From: CAZYMF01 sp964648215
Lineage (GTDB): Bacteria; Desulfobacterota; Binatia; HRBIN30; JACQVA1
Assembly: GCA_964648215.1 (NCBI GenBank)
Contig: CAZYMF010000225.1
Span: forward strand, 1-7,593
DNA length: 7,593 bases
Direction: 5' to 3'
Shown here: piece by piece, positions 1-5,453 of the stretch
Position numbering within the stretch: the stretch's first letter is position 1
Layout of the letters: each line of letters opens with the position of its first letter
The notes under the pieces: model-generated
The model's input: the letters and a program-made list of their open reading frames with translations, nothing else
Databases searched by the model: none
What the model was told of the DNA's origin: nothing
Position numbers and translations under genes: made by a program

Positions 1-1
1 T

Positions 2-220
2 TCACAATGTTCATTGCCGATGAGGCTGGCGAAGGGTGGGGTGAGTCAACGAAAGGCCTTCTCCCCCTTGGCGTCTCTGGGTCTTGGCGCGAGTTTCTTT
101 TTGCATATTGGGGCTAAATCGCCAGACATCATGGGGTCAACGATCGAGGCTTCAGGCAAGTGGCGGATAGCCTGGAACCGTGCGTGGATCGATTCGGGTG
201 GTCAGCTGACTGATGGCTGA
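2..220 (+). CDS. Hypothetical ORF open at the left edge, ending in attC
   Basis: I do not recognise this protein. The frame is open from the first bases of the window to a TGA at 218-220. The earliest visible starts are TTG at 14 and ATG at 20, but the frame could be the C-terminal end of a longer gene beginning upstream. Its stop overlaps the R'' box of the attC-like site at 219-277, the usual place for a cassette ORF to end, and this is the main argument that it is the gene of the preceding cassette. The composition is unremarkable, with one hydrophobic run near residues 19-32 counted from TTG 14 (motif LASLGLGASFFLHI). A competing frame starting at ATG 7 runs only 36 codons to TAA 115-117 and also looks protein-like, so which frame is real is uncertain. 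Confidence 0.3.
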   Translation, partial: SQCSLPMRLAKGGVSQRKAFSPLASLGLGASFFLHIGAKSPDIMGSTIEASGKWRIAWNRAWIDSGGQLTDG

Positions 221-277
221 CTAACAATGGCTTCGAGCGGACTCACTTCGTTCGCCGCTCAAGCCAAGACGTTCGGC
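219..277 (+). other. attC recombination site (upstream cassette / cassette 1)
   Basis: This 59-nt imperfect palindrome has attC architecture. The R'' box is GACTAAC at 219-225 and the R' box is GTTCGGC at 271-277; the AAC/GTT triplets pair. Inside, TGGCTT (228-233) pairs with AAGCCA (261-266) and GAGCGG (235-240) pairs with CCGCTC (255-260). A single unpaired C at 234 lies on the left arm, matching the extrahelical base that fixes attC strand polarity. A terminal loop of about 14 nt spans 241-254, and short unpaired spacers lie between the R and L boxes. R'' and R' match poorly beyond the triplet, as expected because everything after G271 belongs to the next cassette. Confidence 0.78.
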
Positions 278-300
278 CAGCTTCCGCCGCTTGGAAGCTG
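278..300. promoter_or_regulatory. Inverted repeat upstream of the first antitoxin (operator candidate)
   Basis: CAGCTTCC at 278-285 and GGAAGCTG at 293-300 form a perfect 8-bp inverted repeat with a 7-nt spacer. It begins one base after the R' box and ends 25 bp before the antitoxin ATG at 326. A direct repeat, TACGTT, follows at 304-309 and 314-319. TA antitoxins usually bind inverted repeats in their own promoter, so autoregulation is a natural reading. A transcript hairpin ending read-through from the preceding cassette is an alternative. There is no T-tract and no clear -35/-10 pair. Confidence 0.4.
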
Positions 301-325
301 CGCTACGTTGGAGTACGTTACTTCC

Positions 326-580
326 ATGGCTCATGCCGTTCAGATTCCGCCGCCCGGCTTTGACGATCTCGCTGCGGACGAAAAGATTCGGTACGTCCAA
401 GAGTTGTGGGACCGCGTTGCGTCGAGTCCCGAGGCGGTTCCGGTACCTGATTGGCACCGGCAGGTATTGTGCGAACGACTCGAGGCCTATCAATCGAACC
501 CGAAAGGCGACACTCGCTGGTCCGAGGTGCGTAACGGGCTTCTGCGAGAACTGGCTGATTCGAAACGAAGTCGGGGCTGA
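326..580 (+). CDS. Antitoxin, putative addiction module component (PF09720/TIGR02574 type)
   Basis: This 84-aa acidic protein is the antitoxin of a type II TA pair; it would bind and neutralise the toxin encoded immediately downstream and probably repress the shared promoter. It resembles the addiction-module antitoxin family: an N-terminal helix with L-A-A-D-E-K-I-R-Y-V-Q-E-L-W-D, then a P-V-P-D-W-H segment, then the characteristic L-E-A-Y-Q-S-N-P-K-G-D and T-R-W-S-E-V-R near the C-terminus. ATG 326 was chosen because the protein then has the usual family length (about 70-85 aa). The longer reading from ATG 227 would start inside the attC hairpin. A GGAG at 310-313 is 12 nt from the start, a rather long spacing. 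The stop TGA at 578-580 overlaps the toxin ATG by one base, indicating translational coupling. The whole pair lies inside cassette 1. Confidence 0.82.
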   Translation: MAHAVQIPPPGFDDLAADEKIRYVQELWDRVASSPEAVPVPDWHRQVLCERLEAYQSNPKGDTRWSEVRNGLLRELADSKRSRG

Positions 581-873
581 TGCCGTCGGACGTTATCGTC
601 CGGCGTGAGGCGCGGCAAGATGTTCGCGAGGCCGCATTCGCGTACGAGGACGCAAGGCCGGGCCTCGGGGTAGCCTTCACGCTAGAGTTCGATGCACTGA
701 TGGAGCGGATTGCCCAGAATCCGCGGCAGTTTCCAGAAGTTGAGCCTGGCGTGCGGCGTGCACTGCTTCGGCGGTTCCCTTTCTCCGTATATTTCGTCGA
801 GCCGGAAGAACCAGCCATCATCGCTGTTCTGCACCAACACCGCCATCCCGACACCTGGAAGAGTCGGCGATGA
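580..873 (+). CDS. RelE/ParE-family toxin of a type II TA module
   Basis: This is a 97-aa basic protein of the RelE/ParE superfamily. RelE-like members cleave mRNA at the ribosome and ParE-like members inhibit gyrase; the sequence alone does not say which applies. Family features visible: the N-terminal strand V-I-V-R-R-E-A-R-Q-D-V-R-E-A-A, a helical middle with F-T-L-E-F-D-A-L-M-E-R-I-A-Q-N-P, the F-P-E-V-E-P-G-V-R-R-A-L-L-R-R-F-P-F-S-V-Y-F core around residues 52-72, and the closing A-V-L-H-Q-H-R-H-P-D-T-W strand. The length and the P-x-x-W end are typical of plasmid-stabilisation toxins paired with PF09720 antitoxins. It starts one base inside the antitoxin stop. Three bases after its TGA begins the R'' core site at 877, so the gene fills its cassette to the end. 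It appears intact. Confidence 0.86.
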   Translation: MPSDVIVRREARQDVREAAFAYEDARPGLGVAFTLEFDALMERIAQNPRQFPEVEPGVRRALLRRFPFSVYFVEPEEPAIIAVLHQHRHPDTWKSRR

Positions 874-876
874 TAT

Positions 877-957
877 GCCGAACCACACTTTCCACGCGAC
901 GCGGCGGTGCAGCCGACGTGGGCCTGCGGCCCGCGCGGATGACCGCCAGCGTTCGAC
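877..957 (+). other. attC recombination site between cassettes 1 and 2 (asymmetric)
   Basis: R'' is GCCGAAC (877-883) and R' is GTTCGAC (951-957); they pair at six of seven positions. A long stem lies between them: GGCGGT (903-908) pairs with ACCGCC (942-947), CA (910-911) with TG (940-941), CCG (913-915) with CGG (936-938), and CGTGGGCC (917-924) with GGCCCGCG (928-935, one T-G wobble), closed by a TGC loop. The unpaired bases G909 and A916 are on the left arm, the same side as in the 219-277 site. Oddity: 17-19 nt (884-902) separate R'' from the stem, but only 3 nt separate the stem from R', so the geometry is not canonical. The site may be partly degenerate, or the outer pairing may differ in vivo. 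Confidence 0.6.
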
Positions 958-982
958 GGCCGGGATCCTCTATCGGAGTTGC

Positions 983-998
983 CATTACTGGGGTAATG
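983..998. promoter_or_regulatory. Inverted repeat upstream of vapB (operator candidate)
   Basis: CATTAC (983-988) and GTAATG (993-998) form a perfect 6-bp inverted repeat around TGGG, 15 bp before the vapB ATG at 1014. It is one of the few AT-leaning patches in this GC-rich area. VapB-type antitoxins with AbrB folds bind such palindromes in their own promoter, so it is a plausible autoregulatory operator. A second small palindrome, GCCATGGC, lies at 1000-1007. I could not place a convincing -35/-10 pair. Confidence 0.4.
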
Positions 999-1013
999 TG
1001 CCATGGCTCGGGC

Positions 1014-1274
1014 ATGCCACTCGCACAGTCAAAGCTTACCGCACAGGGACAGATTTCCGTTCCTGCGGAAGTGCGGCGAAAACTCGGCGTCGGGCCTGGT
1101 TCCATCTTGGAATGGGACGAGGAGGACGAGAGAATCGTGGTCCGCAAAGCCGGTCGCTACAGCTCGGAAGAGATTCACCGTGAGCTTTTCGACAAACCTC
1201 CGAAGCGGAGAAGTCTGTCCGACTTGAAGGTGGGCATCCGGCGCCACATGCGGACGAAGCATGCGCGCGGTTGA
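1014..1274 (+). CDS. vapB: AbrB/MazE/SpoVT-type antitoxin (VapB)
   Basis: This 86-aa protein has an N-terminal swapped-hairpin AbrB DNA-binding domain (about residues 5-48), recognisable from S-K-L-T-A-Q-G-Q-I-S-V-P-A-E-V-R-R-K-L-G followed by G-P-G-S-I-L-E-W and I-V-V-R-K. The C-terminal tail (residues 50-86) is charged and likely disordered; in this family it wraps the PIN toxin. Role by family: DNA-binding repressor and antitoxin of the next gene. ATG 1014 is chosen because family members begin a few residues before the S-K-L-T motif. ATG 996 is in frame but lies inside the inverted repeat. No strong Shine-Dalgarno sequence precedes 1014. The 3' end overlaps vapC by 14 bp. The gene sits in cassette 2, 57 bp after the core cleavage position. 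Confidence 0.88.
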   Translation: MPLAQSKLTAQGQISVPAEVRRKLGVGPGSILEWDEEDERIVVRKAGRYSSEEIHRELFDKPPKRRSLSDLKVGIRRHMRTKHARG

Positions 1275-1641
1275 CACGAACGTCTTGGTCCGCCTGGTGA
1301 CGCGCGACGACCCAAAGCGGGTGGCGGCCGCGGAGTCGTTCGTGGCCAGGGGCGCGTGGGTTTCTCACCTCGTCCTGGCGGAGACCCTCTGGGTTTTGGA
1401 GTCCGTTTACGAGCTCGACGCCGAACGTCGCGCGACGGCGATCGAAATGCTCTTGCAGCATGCGACTCTTACGCTTCAAGATCCGGACGTGGTTGCAGCG
1501 GCGCTCGCCCACTTTCGACACAGGCCCTCTCTCGGTTTCTCGGATTGTCTGATGCTCGAGATCGCGCGGAAGTCTGGACACCTACCTCTCGGAACGTTTG
1601 ACCGTGACCTGGGAAGACTCTCGGGTGCTCAGCGACTCTGA
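1261..1641 (+). CDS. vapC: PIN-domain ribonuclease toxin (VapC)
   Basis: This 126-aa protein is a complete PIN domain, a Mg2+-dependent RNase fold. The four acidic residues expected at the active site are present: D5 in V-D-T-N-V-L-V-R, E41 in L-A-E-T-L-W-V-L, D95 in F-S-D-C-L-M-L and D114 in T-F-D-R-D-L. Known VapC toxins cleave tRNA or rRNA; the target here cannot be read from sequence. The ATG at 1261 lies 14 bp inside vapB, a normal arrangement for coupled vapBC. After the TGA at 1639-1641 only 5 bp separate the gene from the R'' core site at 1647. There is no sign of inactivation, so the module is probably functional. Confidence 0.92.
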   Translation: MRAVDTNVLVRLVTRDDPKRVAAAESFVARGAWVSHLVLAETLWVLESVYELDAERRATAIEMLLQHATLTLQDPDVVAAALAHFRHRPSLGFSDCLMLEIARKSGHLPLGTFDRDLGRLSGAQRL

Positions 1642-1646
1642 GGTTG

Positions 1647-1653
1647 GTCGAAC
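1647..1653 (+). other. R'' half of cassette 2 attC (no partner found)
   Basis: GTCGAAC at 1647-1653 is the exact reverse complement of the cassette 2 start, GTTCGAC (951-957), and lies 5 bp after the vapC stop, as an R'' box should. It also falls within a TTGGT-CGA-ACCAA inverted repeat (1644-1656). A small hairpin follows: GCG (1657-1659) with CGC (1673-1675) and CGCC (1660-1663) with GGCG (1668-1671), A1672 unpaired. No GTT triplet occurs until 1819, too far for a normal attC, so the right half is missing, mutated or replaced. Confidence 0.5.
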
Positions 1654-1691
1654 CAAGCGCGCCAGCCGGCGACGCGAGCAGGATGGGCGGA

Positions 1692-1713
1692 AGCTGCACG
1701 CGAGCTGCATGCG
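1692..1713. repeat. 11-bp tandem repeat, two copies
   Basis: AGCTGCACGCG (1692-1702) is followed directly by AGCTGCATGCG (1703-1713), differing at one base. It is too short to suggest a function and may simply mark local slippage in noncoding DNA. Confidence 0.5.
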
Positions 1714-1924
1714 CAGGGCCGCGAAGAGCTGCTCGATCCACCGACACCAACCCGCTTCGATGAAACCGAATGGGAATGGTAGAGCGCAGGTCACCCCACC
1801 GTGGACCGTGAACGTCTCGTTCGCCATCTCGGCCGCCTTTCCCCGGCAACGTTCTCTCGGGTTCTTGGCGCTCTGCCGGAGATCTTGTCGCCGTGACCCG
1901 AGACCCGAGAGACTGCCGAACCAA

Positions 1925-1967
1925 GGCATGATGCCGACGCGAAGAACGCGCGACACATGGTCGGCAT
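1925..1967. promoter_or_regulatory. Cluster of inverted repeats upstream of the histidine kinase gene
   Basis: ATGCCGAC (1931-1938) and GTCGGCAT (1960-1967) form a perfect 8-bp inverted repeat with a 21-bp spacer. The left arm shares bases with a second palindrome, GGCAT-G-ATGCC (1925-1935). Inside the spacer, CGCG (1938-1941) and CGCG (1947-1950) flank AAGAA. The cluster ends 54 bp before the likely start codon, so it could be a regulator-binding region or a transcript hairpin. No confident promoter hexamers were found. Confidence 0.35.
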
Positions 1968-2021
1968 TCGGCCGGTGCTCCAGGTGCCTGTCCGCCATTT
2001 TTGAGGGATGAGGATCGAGGC

Positions 2022-4367
2022 TTGCGGCGTTCACGAAAAGTCGACTGGCTGGTGATCGCCACGCTGCTGCCGCTCTTTCTGGTGATGCTCGCCGGGGGGA
2101 TCCAGGCGTACCTGGCGACCGGGGGACGGATCCTTCCGTTCCGTCTGAGCGGGGCCCAGGGGGCGGATGGCTACCCGATCGTGCTCACCCTGCGCGCGCC
2201 GCAGCCGGACCTCGAGCCGGGCGATCGCGTGCTCCGGGTCGGTGAGATCGATCTCCGGGGGCTCACCAACCCCGAGATCCGCTATCGCACCCACGGCCTT
2301 CTGCGCGAGGGTCGGCCCTTCGCGGTGGAGGGCGAACGCGGCGACACCCGTTTCCACACCGAAGTCGAGCCCGCCCCGGTTCCGTACTGGTGGTGGCCCT
2401 TTCCCAGCTGGGTGGCCTTTGTCCTCGCGGGCAGCTTCATCCTCATCCGCGCGCCGCACTGGCATCTGGCGCGGGTCTTCTTCCTCGCCGTCGTGGCCTG
2501 GGCTTGTTTCGGCGTCTCCGCCGGGCCCACGCATCCGGTCGAGAAGGCCATCGGAAGCGTCTTGGCCTTCCCGCTGGCCGAGGCGCTCACGCTCTACGTC
2601 TATCTCTGTTGGACGGAATCGGGGCGTCCAGGTCGCGGCGGAATCGCAGCCGCCTGGGCCATTGGAGTCGCCTCGGCCGCGATCCAGGCGGCGTGTTTCC
2701 TGCTGACATTGCCGACCGGCAGCGCGACGGGCACGCTCACCGCCGCGGTGACGGTTGCATTCCTCGTGCTCGTGTCCGCCGCCTTGGTTCGCACCTATCG
2801 GCGTTCGCAGCCGCTCGAGCGCCGGCAGCTCCGCTGGATCCTATACACGAGCTTCATCGGGATGCTGCCAATCGCTCTGACGTACATCACGGCGGCGCTG
2901 GTGCCGCGCCTCGACGAACGCTTCTTCGCACTCGGCTGGTGCCTCGTCGGCGTGGTCCCCATCGGCTACGCCGTGGCGATCGTCGGCCACGGGTGGCTCG
3001 ACATCGACCGCGTGATCAGCGCGACGACGGCGTACACGACCGTGCTGATCGCCCTCGTGGTCACGGGGCTGCTCTTGATCCCGCAGGTCGCGGGAATGCT
3101 GGCACAGCGGATTCACGTCGATGAGCGCTTCGTGCTCACCGCCATTGCGCTCGGTGCCGGCGCTCTCGTCGTTCCGGCACGACGTCGGATCGGCCCGCTC
3201 GTCGATCGGCTGTTCTTTCGCGAGCGCCAGTCGCTGCTCGAGGGCTTCGACAAGCTTCTGGCCGAGGTTTCGCGTTATGAATCTCTCGAGGATCTGGCGG
3301 TCTGCGTCGGCGAACGGCTGCAAGCTCTGCTGCAACCGCAAGCCTGCGCCATCTACGGGCGCAGCGGCGAGTCCTTCTCGCCGATCTTCGTGCGCGGCCG
3401 TGCCGTCCCCGACGACATCGCGGGGAATGGCCCGCTGGCGGCGGCCCTCGAGCGAGAGCAGAAGCCGGTCGAGCTGGGGCAGTGGCGGACACCCGCGTCG
3501 CCGGTCCGGCTGACGGATCTCGAGAACGAGGCGCTCGATCGCTTGCGTACAGCCGTGTTGTTGCCAATCCATCGCCGCGCCGCACTCGTAGGTTTCATCA
3601 CCATAGGCGACAAGCGATCGGGGGACATTTATACGCAGACCGATCTCGCCTTGCTGGGGGCGGTCGCCGACAAGGTGTCGACCTTGCTGTTGCGTTTCGA
3701 CGATACCAAGCTGGCCTCGATCGGGGCGGAGATGGCGACGATGATGCACGACCTGAAAAATCCCCTCACCGTCGCCATGGGGTGCGCGGAGCTGCTCGCC
3801 GGCGCCCAGAGCGACCAGGAACGCGAGAAAGTGAGCCGGCTCATCTTTCGGCAGTTCGATCTGATGCAGCGAATGGCCTCGGACGTGCTCTCGTATGCCC
3901 GCGGCGACTCCGGCCTGCTCGTCGGCAAGGTACTGACTCGCCAATTTCTGAAGACACTGCGCGCGCAACTGGAACCGGAGCTGGGAAAGCGTTCTCTGGC
4001 TCTGGTGATCGATGCCGAGGACTCGGGCGTGGCCTACTTCGACGAAGCGCAGATGATACGCGCCATCTCCAACCTGGCCTACAACGCGGCGGAGGCGATG
4101 GCGGAAACCTTCCGCGTGAAGACGCATGACGGCAGCGGGTCGCTGGTGATCGAGTGCGTCGACGATGGTCCGGGAATTCCTCCCGAGCTGCAGGCGAGAT
4201 TGTTCACGGCGTTTGCCACGGCCGGCAAAGAGGGCGGGACGGGGCTGGGCTTGGCGAGCGTGAAGAAGATCGTCGATGCCCACGGCGGCACGATCGAGGT
4301 GAGCTCAGTGCAAGGTGAAGGGACGACCTTCCGCATCGAGCTGCCGCTCGATCGGGTCTACCGGTAG
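2022..4367 (+). CDS. Membrane sensor histidine kinase (PDZ-like, multi-TM, GAF, HisKA, HATPase)
   Basis: This 781-aa two-component sensor is inner-membrane bound. Layout: a first membrane helix (about 9-31); a soluble PDZ-like segment (about 45-110) with L-E-P-G-D-R-V-L-R-V-G; seven to nine further hydrophobic segments (about 120-390); a short R-R-R-I-G-P-L-V-D-R-L-F-F-R-E-R linker; a GAF-like domain (about 405-560); HisKA with phospho-acceptor H576 in M-M-H-D-L-K-N-P-L-T; then HATPase_c with N688 in Y-N-A-A-E-A-M, D-D-G-P-G-I at 714-719 and G-G-T-G-L-G-L at 738-744. All catalytic motifs are intact. TTG 2022 is preferred because GAGGA (2010-2014) lies 7 nt upstream; TTG 2001, in frame, has no Shine-Dalgarno sequence. 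The ligand is unknown. No response regulator is adjacent, so the partner is elsewhere or off-window. Confidence 0.9.
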   Translation: MRRSRKVDWLVIATLLPLFLVMLAGGIQAYLATGGRILPFRLSGAQGADGYPIVLTLRAPQPDLEPGDRVLRVGEIDLRGLTNPEIRYRTHGLLREGRPFAVEGERGDTRFHTEVEPAPVPYWWWPFPSWVAFVLAGSFILIRAPHWHLARVFFLAVVAWACFGVSAGPTHPVEKAIGSVLAFPLAEALTLYVYLCWTESGRPGRGGIAAAWAIGVASAAIQAACFLLTLPTGSATGTLTAAVTVAFLVLVSAALVRTYRRSQPLERRQLRWILYTSFIGMLPIALTYITAALVPRLDERFFALGWCLVGVVPIGYAVAIVGHGWLDIDRVISATTAYTTVLIALVVTGLLLIPQVAGMLAQRIHVDERFVLTAIALGAGALVVPARRRIGPLVDRLFFRERQSLLEGFDKLLAEVSRYESLEDLAVCVGERLQALLQPQACAIYGRSGESFSPIFVRGRAVPDDIAGNGPLAAALEREQKPVELGQWRTPASPVRLTDLENEALDRLRTAVLLPIHRRAALVGFITIGDKRSGDIYTQTDLALLGAVADKVSTLLLRFDDTKLASIGAEMATMMHDLKNPLTVAMGCAELLAGAQSDQEREKVSRLIFRQFDLMQRMASDVLSYARGDSGLLVGKVLTRQFLKTLRAQLEPELGKRSLALVIDAEDSGVAYFDEAQMIRAISNLAYNAAEAMAETFRVKTHDGSGSLVIECVDDGPGIPPELQARLFTAFATAGKEGGTGLGLASVKKIVDAHGGTIEVSSVQGEGTTFRIELPLDRVYR

Positions 4368-4390
4368 ATTGTGACGAGGGACGTTGGAGC

Positions 4391-4410
4391 GGAGCTGGCC
4401 GAACGGCTCC
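4391..4410. terminator. Hairpin in the convergent gap (weak terminator candidate)
   Basis: GGAGCTG (4391-4397) pairs with CGGCTCC (4404-4410) around a 6-nt loop, one wobble included. It sits 23 bp after the kinase stop in the 123-bp gap between two converging genes, where a terminator is expected. There is no U-tract on either strand, so an intrinsic terminator is doubtful. Confidence 0.25.
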
Positions 4411-4490
4411 CGGTACAGCACCGTGTTTGGCCCTATCGGCCGGGTCGTGCGGGGAATCGTGGAAGCGGGGGGGACGTGCCATCGGCGGCT

Positions 4491-5453
4491 TCAAGCCACT
4501 CCCGCACGCCGATGCACGGTGGCGCGAAGGCAGCGCCAGCCGAACCCGCCAAGCCTCGCCCGGACCCGATCCGGACAGCGCGTGCCGACAAAGTTCGGGG
4601 GATGGTGCTCCCGCAGCCGCGGCCAGTCGGCGAGGTCGACGAGAACCGGGCCGGACCAGCCGGCAATGATCCCGAACACCGTAAAGCCGGCCGCCTCCAA
4701 GATGCGAACGGCGGCGCTGGGTTGTGGTTCGTAGTCCTCGAAGACGATGTCGCGCACCCTCCCTTCGGACAGCAGCCGGCCGGCCCCTTCGAGGACCGCC
4801 GCCTCGTGGCCTTCGACGTCGATCTTCAGCACGCCCACCTTCTCGCGCGCGCCGACGACCGAATCGAGACGCACCACCTCGATCTCGAAGGGAGGTTCGA
4901 GGGTTGCCCCGTTTCCTCGGTTGAGCTGGAAGACGGTCGAGCTCGCGTCGAGGCTGTATGCACCCAGATCCGTCGAGGGATGTAGATCAGCCGTCCCCTC
5001 CTCGCGGCTCAGGCCCCTGGACTCGACCGTGATCGGCGCCAGCTCGTACGGCAGCCACCGAAGTACGTTGCGGGCGAGAATCTGTCCCGCCCGGGGACCG
5101 GGCTCGAAGGCGATGACACGGCCGTGCCGGCCGGCGGCGAAGGCCAGGATGGAGGTGTTCTGACCGATGTTGGCTCCGACATCGATCGCCAGCTCTCCCG
5201 GCTCGGTCAGCCGCAAGAGCACCTCCGGCACCACGCAGTCGTAGACACCGTGGTTCAGGATGTCCGTGCCAATATGGGACCGGGGCTCGATCGTAATCGG
5301 CACTCCCCAGGCCAGTCGGACGGCATCACGTTCGAGAAGCGAGGCGCGCCGTAGCCGCCGCCAGATCTGAGACGGCTTCCACAGGTACGCGGGTTCACGC
5401 AGAAGCTTGGTCGGGTTCACAATCGGTCGCCCCGGCGGCAGCTCGAGTACCAC
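4491..5453 (-). CDS. FkbM-family SAM-dependent methyltransferase
   Basis: This 320-aa protein has a class I methyltransferase fold of the FkbM type. Motif I is D91-V-G-A-N-I-G97, the SAM ribose-binding acid is E117 in V-I-A-F-E-P-G, and the FkbM signature is V-L-K-I-D-V-E-G-H-E-A-A-V-L-E-G-A at 208-224. FkbM enzymes usually O-methylate sugars, polyketides or other cell-surface or secondary metabolites; the substrate cannot be inferred here. The residues before the fold (about 1-60) are basic and not diagnostic. GTG 5453 gives the longest reading but has no clear Shine-Dalgarno sequence; GTG 5420 is an in-frame alternative that would drop 11 residues. It lies 121 bp downstream of the nitrile hydratase activator on the same strand. 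A functional link to nitrile metabolism is not evident. It converges with the kinase gene. Confidence 0.88.
   Translation of the reverse strand: MVLELPPGRPIVNPTKLLREPAYLWKPSQIWRRLRRASLLERDAVRLAWGVPITIEPRSHIGTDILNHGVYDCVVPEVLLRLTEPGELAIDVGANIGQNTSILAFAAGRHGRVIAFEPGPRAGQILARNVLRWLPYELAPITVESRGLSREEGTADLHPSTDLGAYSLDASSTVFQLNRGNGATLEPPFEIEVVRLDSVVGAREKVGVLKIDVEGHEAAVLEGAGRLLSEGRVRDIVFEDYEPQPSAAVRILEAAGFTVFGIIAGWSGPVLVDLADWPRLREHHPPNFVGTRCPDRVRARLGGFGWRCLRATVHRRAGVA

Larger units (their letters stand above)
219..1653 (+). mobile_element. Integron gene-cassette array carrying two TA cassettes
   Basis: Two consecutive TA modules, both on the + strand, are bounded by integron-type core sites. Cassette 1 would run from T272 to G951 (680 bp). 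Cassette 2 would start at T952 and reach at least 1653. In each, the 7-mer formed by G plus the first six cassette bases (GTTCGGC at 271-277; GTTCGAC at 951-957) is the perfect reverse complement of the 7-mer 3-5 nt after the toxin stop codon (GCCGAAC at 877-883; GTCGAAC at 1647-1653). Known biology: IntI cuts between G and TT of R', so the start of a cassette and its own R'' are complementary. TA modules are common in sedentary chromosomal integrons, where they stabilise the array. No intI gene or attI is in view, so this is either the interior of a longer array or a cluster of attC sites lacking an integrase. Confidence 0.72.
1654..2021. other. Gene-free stretch between the cassette array and the kinase gene
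   Basis: I see no convincing gene here. A minus-strand frame from about 2034 to 1582 (150 codons) stays open but overlaps the end of vapC, is rich in Arg/Ser/Pro and matches no family I recognise. The stretch holds a small hairpin (1657-1675), an 11-bp tandem repeat (1692-1713), a bulged stem GGTCAC/GTGGACC (1789-1807) and a cluster of inverted repeats (1925-1967). It is probably the decayed end of the cassette array merging into the upstream region of the kinase gene. Confidence 0.5.

Noticed and set aside
227..325. N-terminal extension of the first antitoxin to ATG 227
   Set aside because: It would translate most of the attC hairpin and the inverted repeat. The protein from ATG 326 already has the normal family length.
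318..1004. Long minus-strand frame opposite both TA genes
   Set aside because: It is antisense to two well-recognised TA genes and spans an attC site. Its composition is that of a GC-rich shadow frame.
979..1007. TTGCCA as a -35 for vapB
   Set aside because: No acceptable -10 hexamer lies 16-18 bp downstream. The TAATGT at 994-999 is only 9 bp away.
1653..1825. A 170-180-nt attC joining R'' at 1647 to GTTCGCC at 1819
   Set aside because: It is longer than usual attC sites, and the sequence before 1819 is not complementary to the sequence after 1653.
1582..2034. Minus-strand 150-codon frame across the gene-free stretch
   Set aside because: It overlaps the end of vapC antisense and reaches past the kinase start. 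It is rich in Arg/Ser/Pro, lacks a recognisable family motif and has no clear ribosome binding site. Kept only as a low-probability possibility.
2841..4283. 480-codon minus-strand frame opposite the kinase
   Set aside because: It lies wholly antisense to a kinase with intact catalytic motifs. Long antisense frames are expected in GC-rich genes with strong third-position bias.
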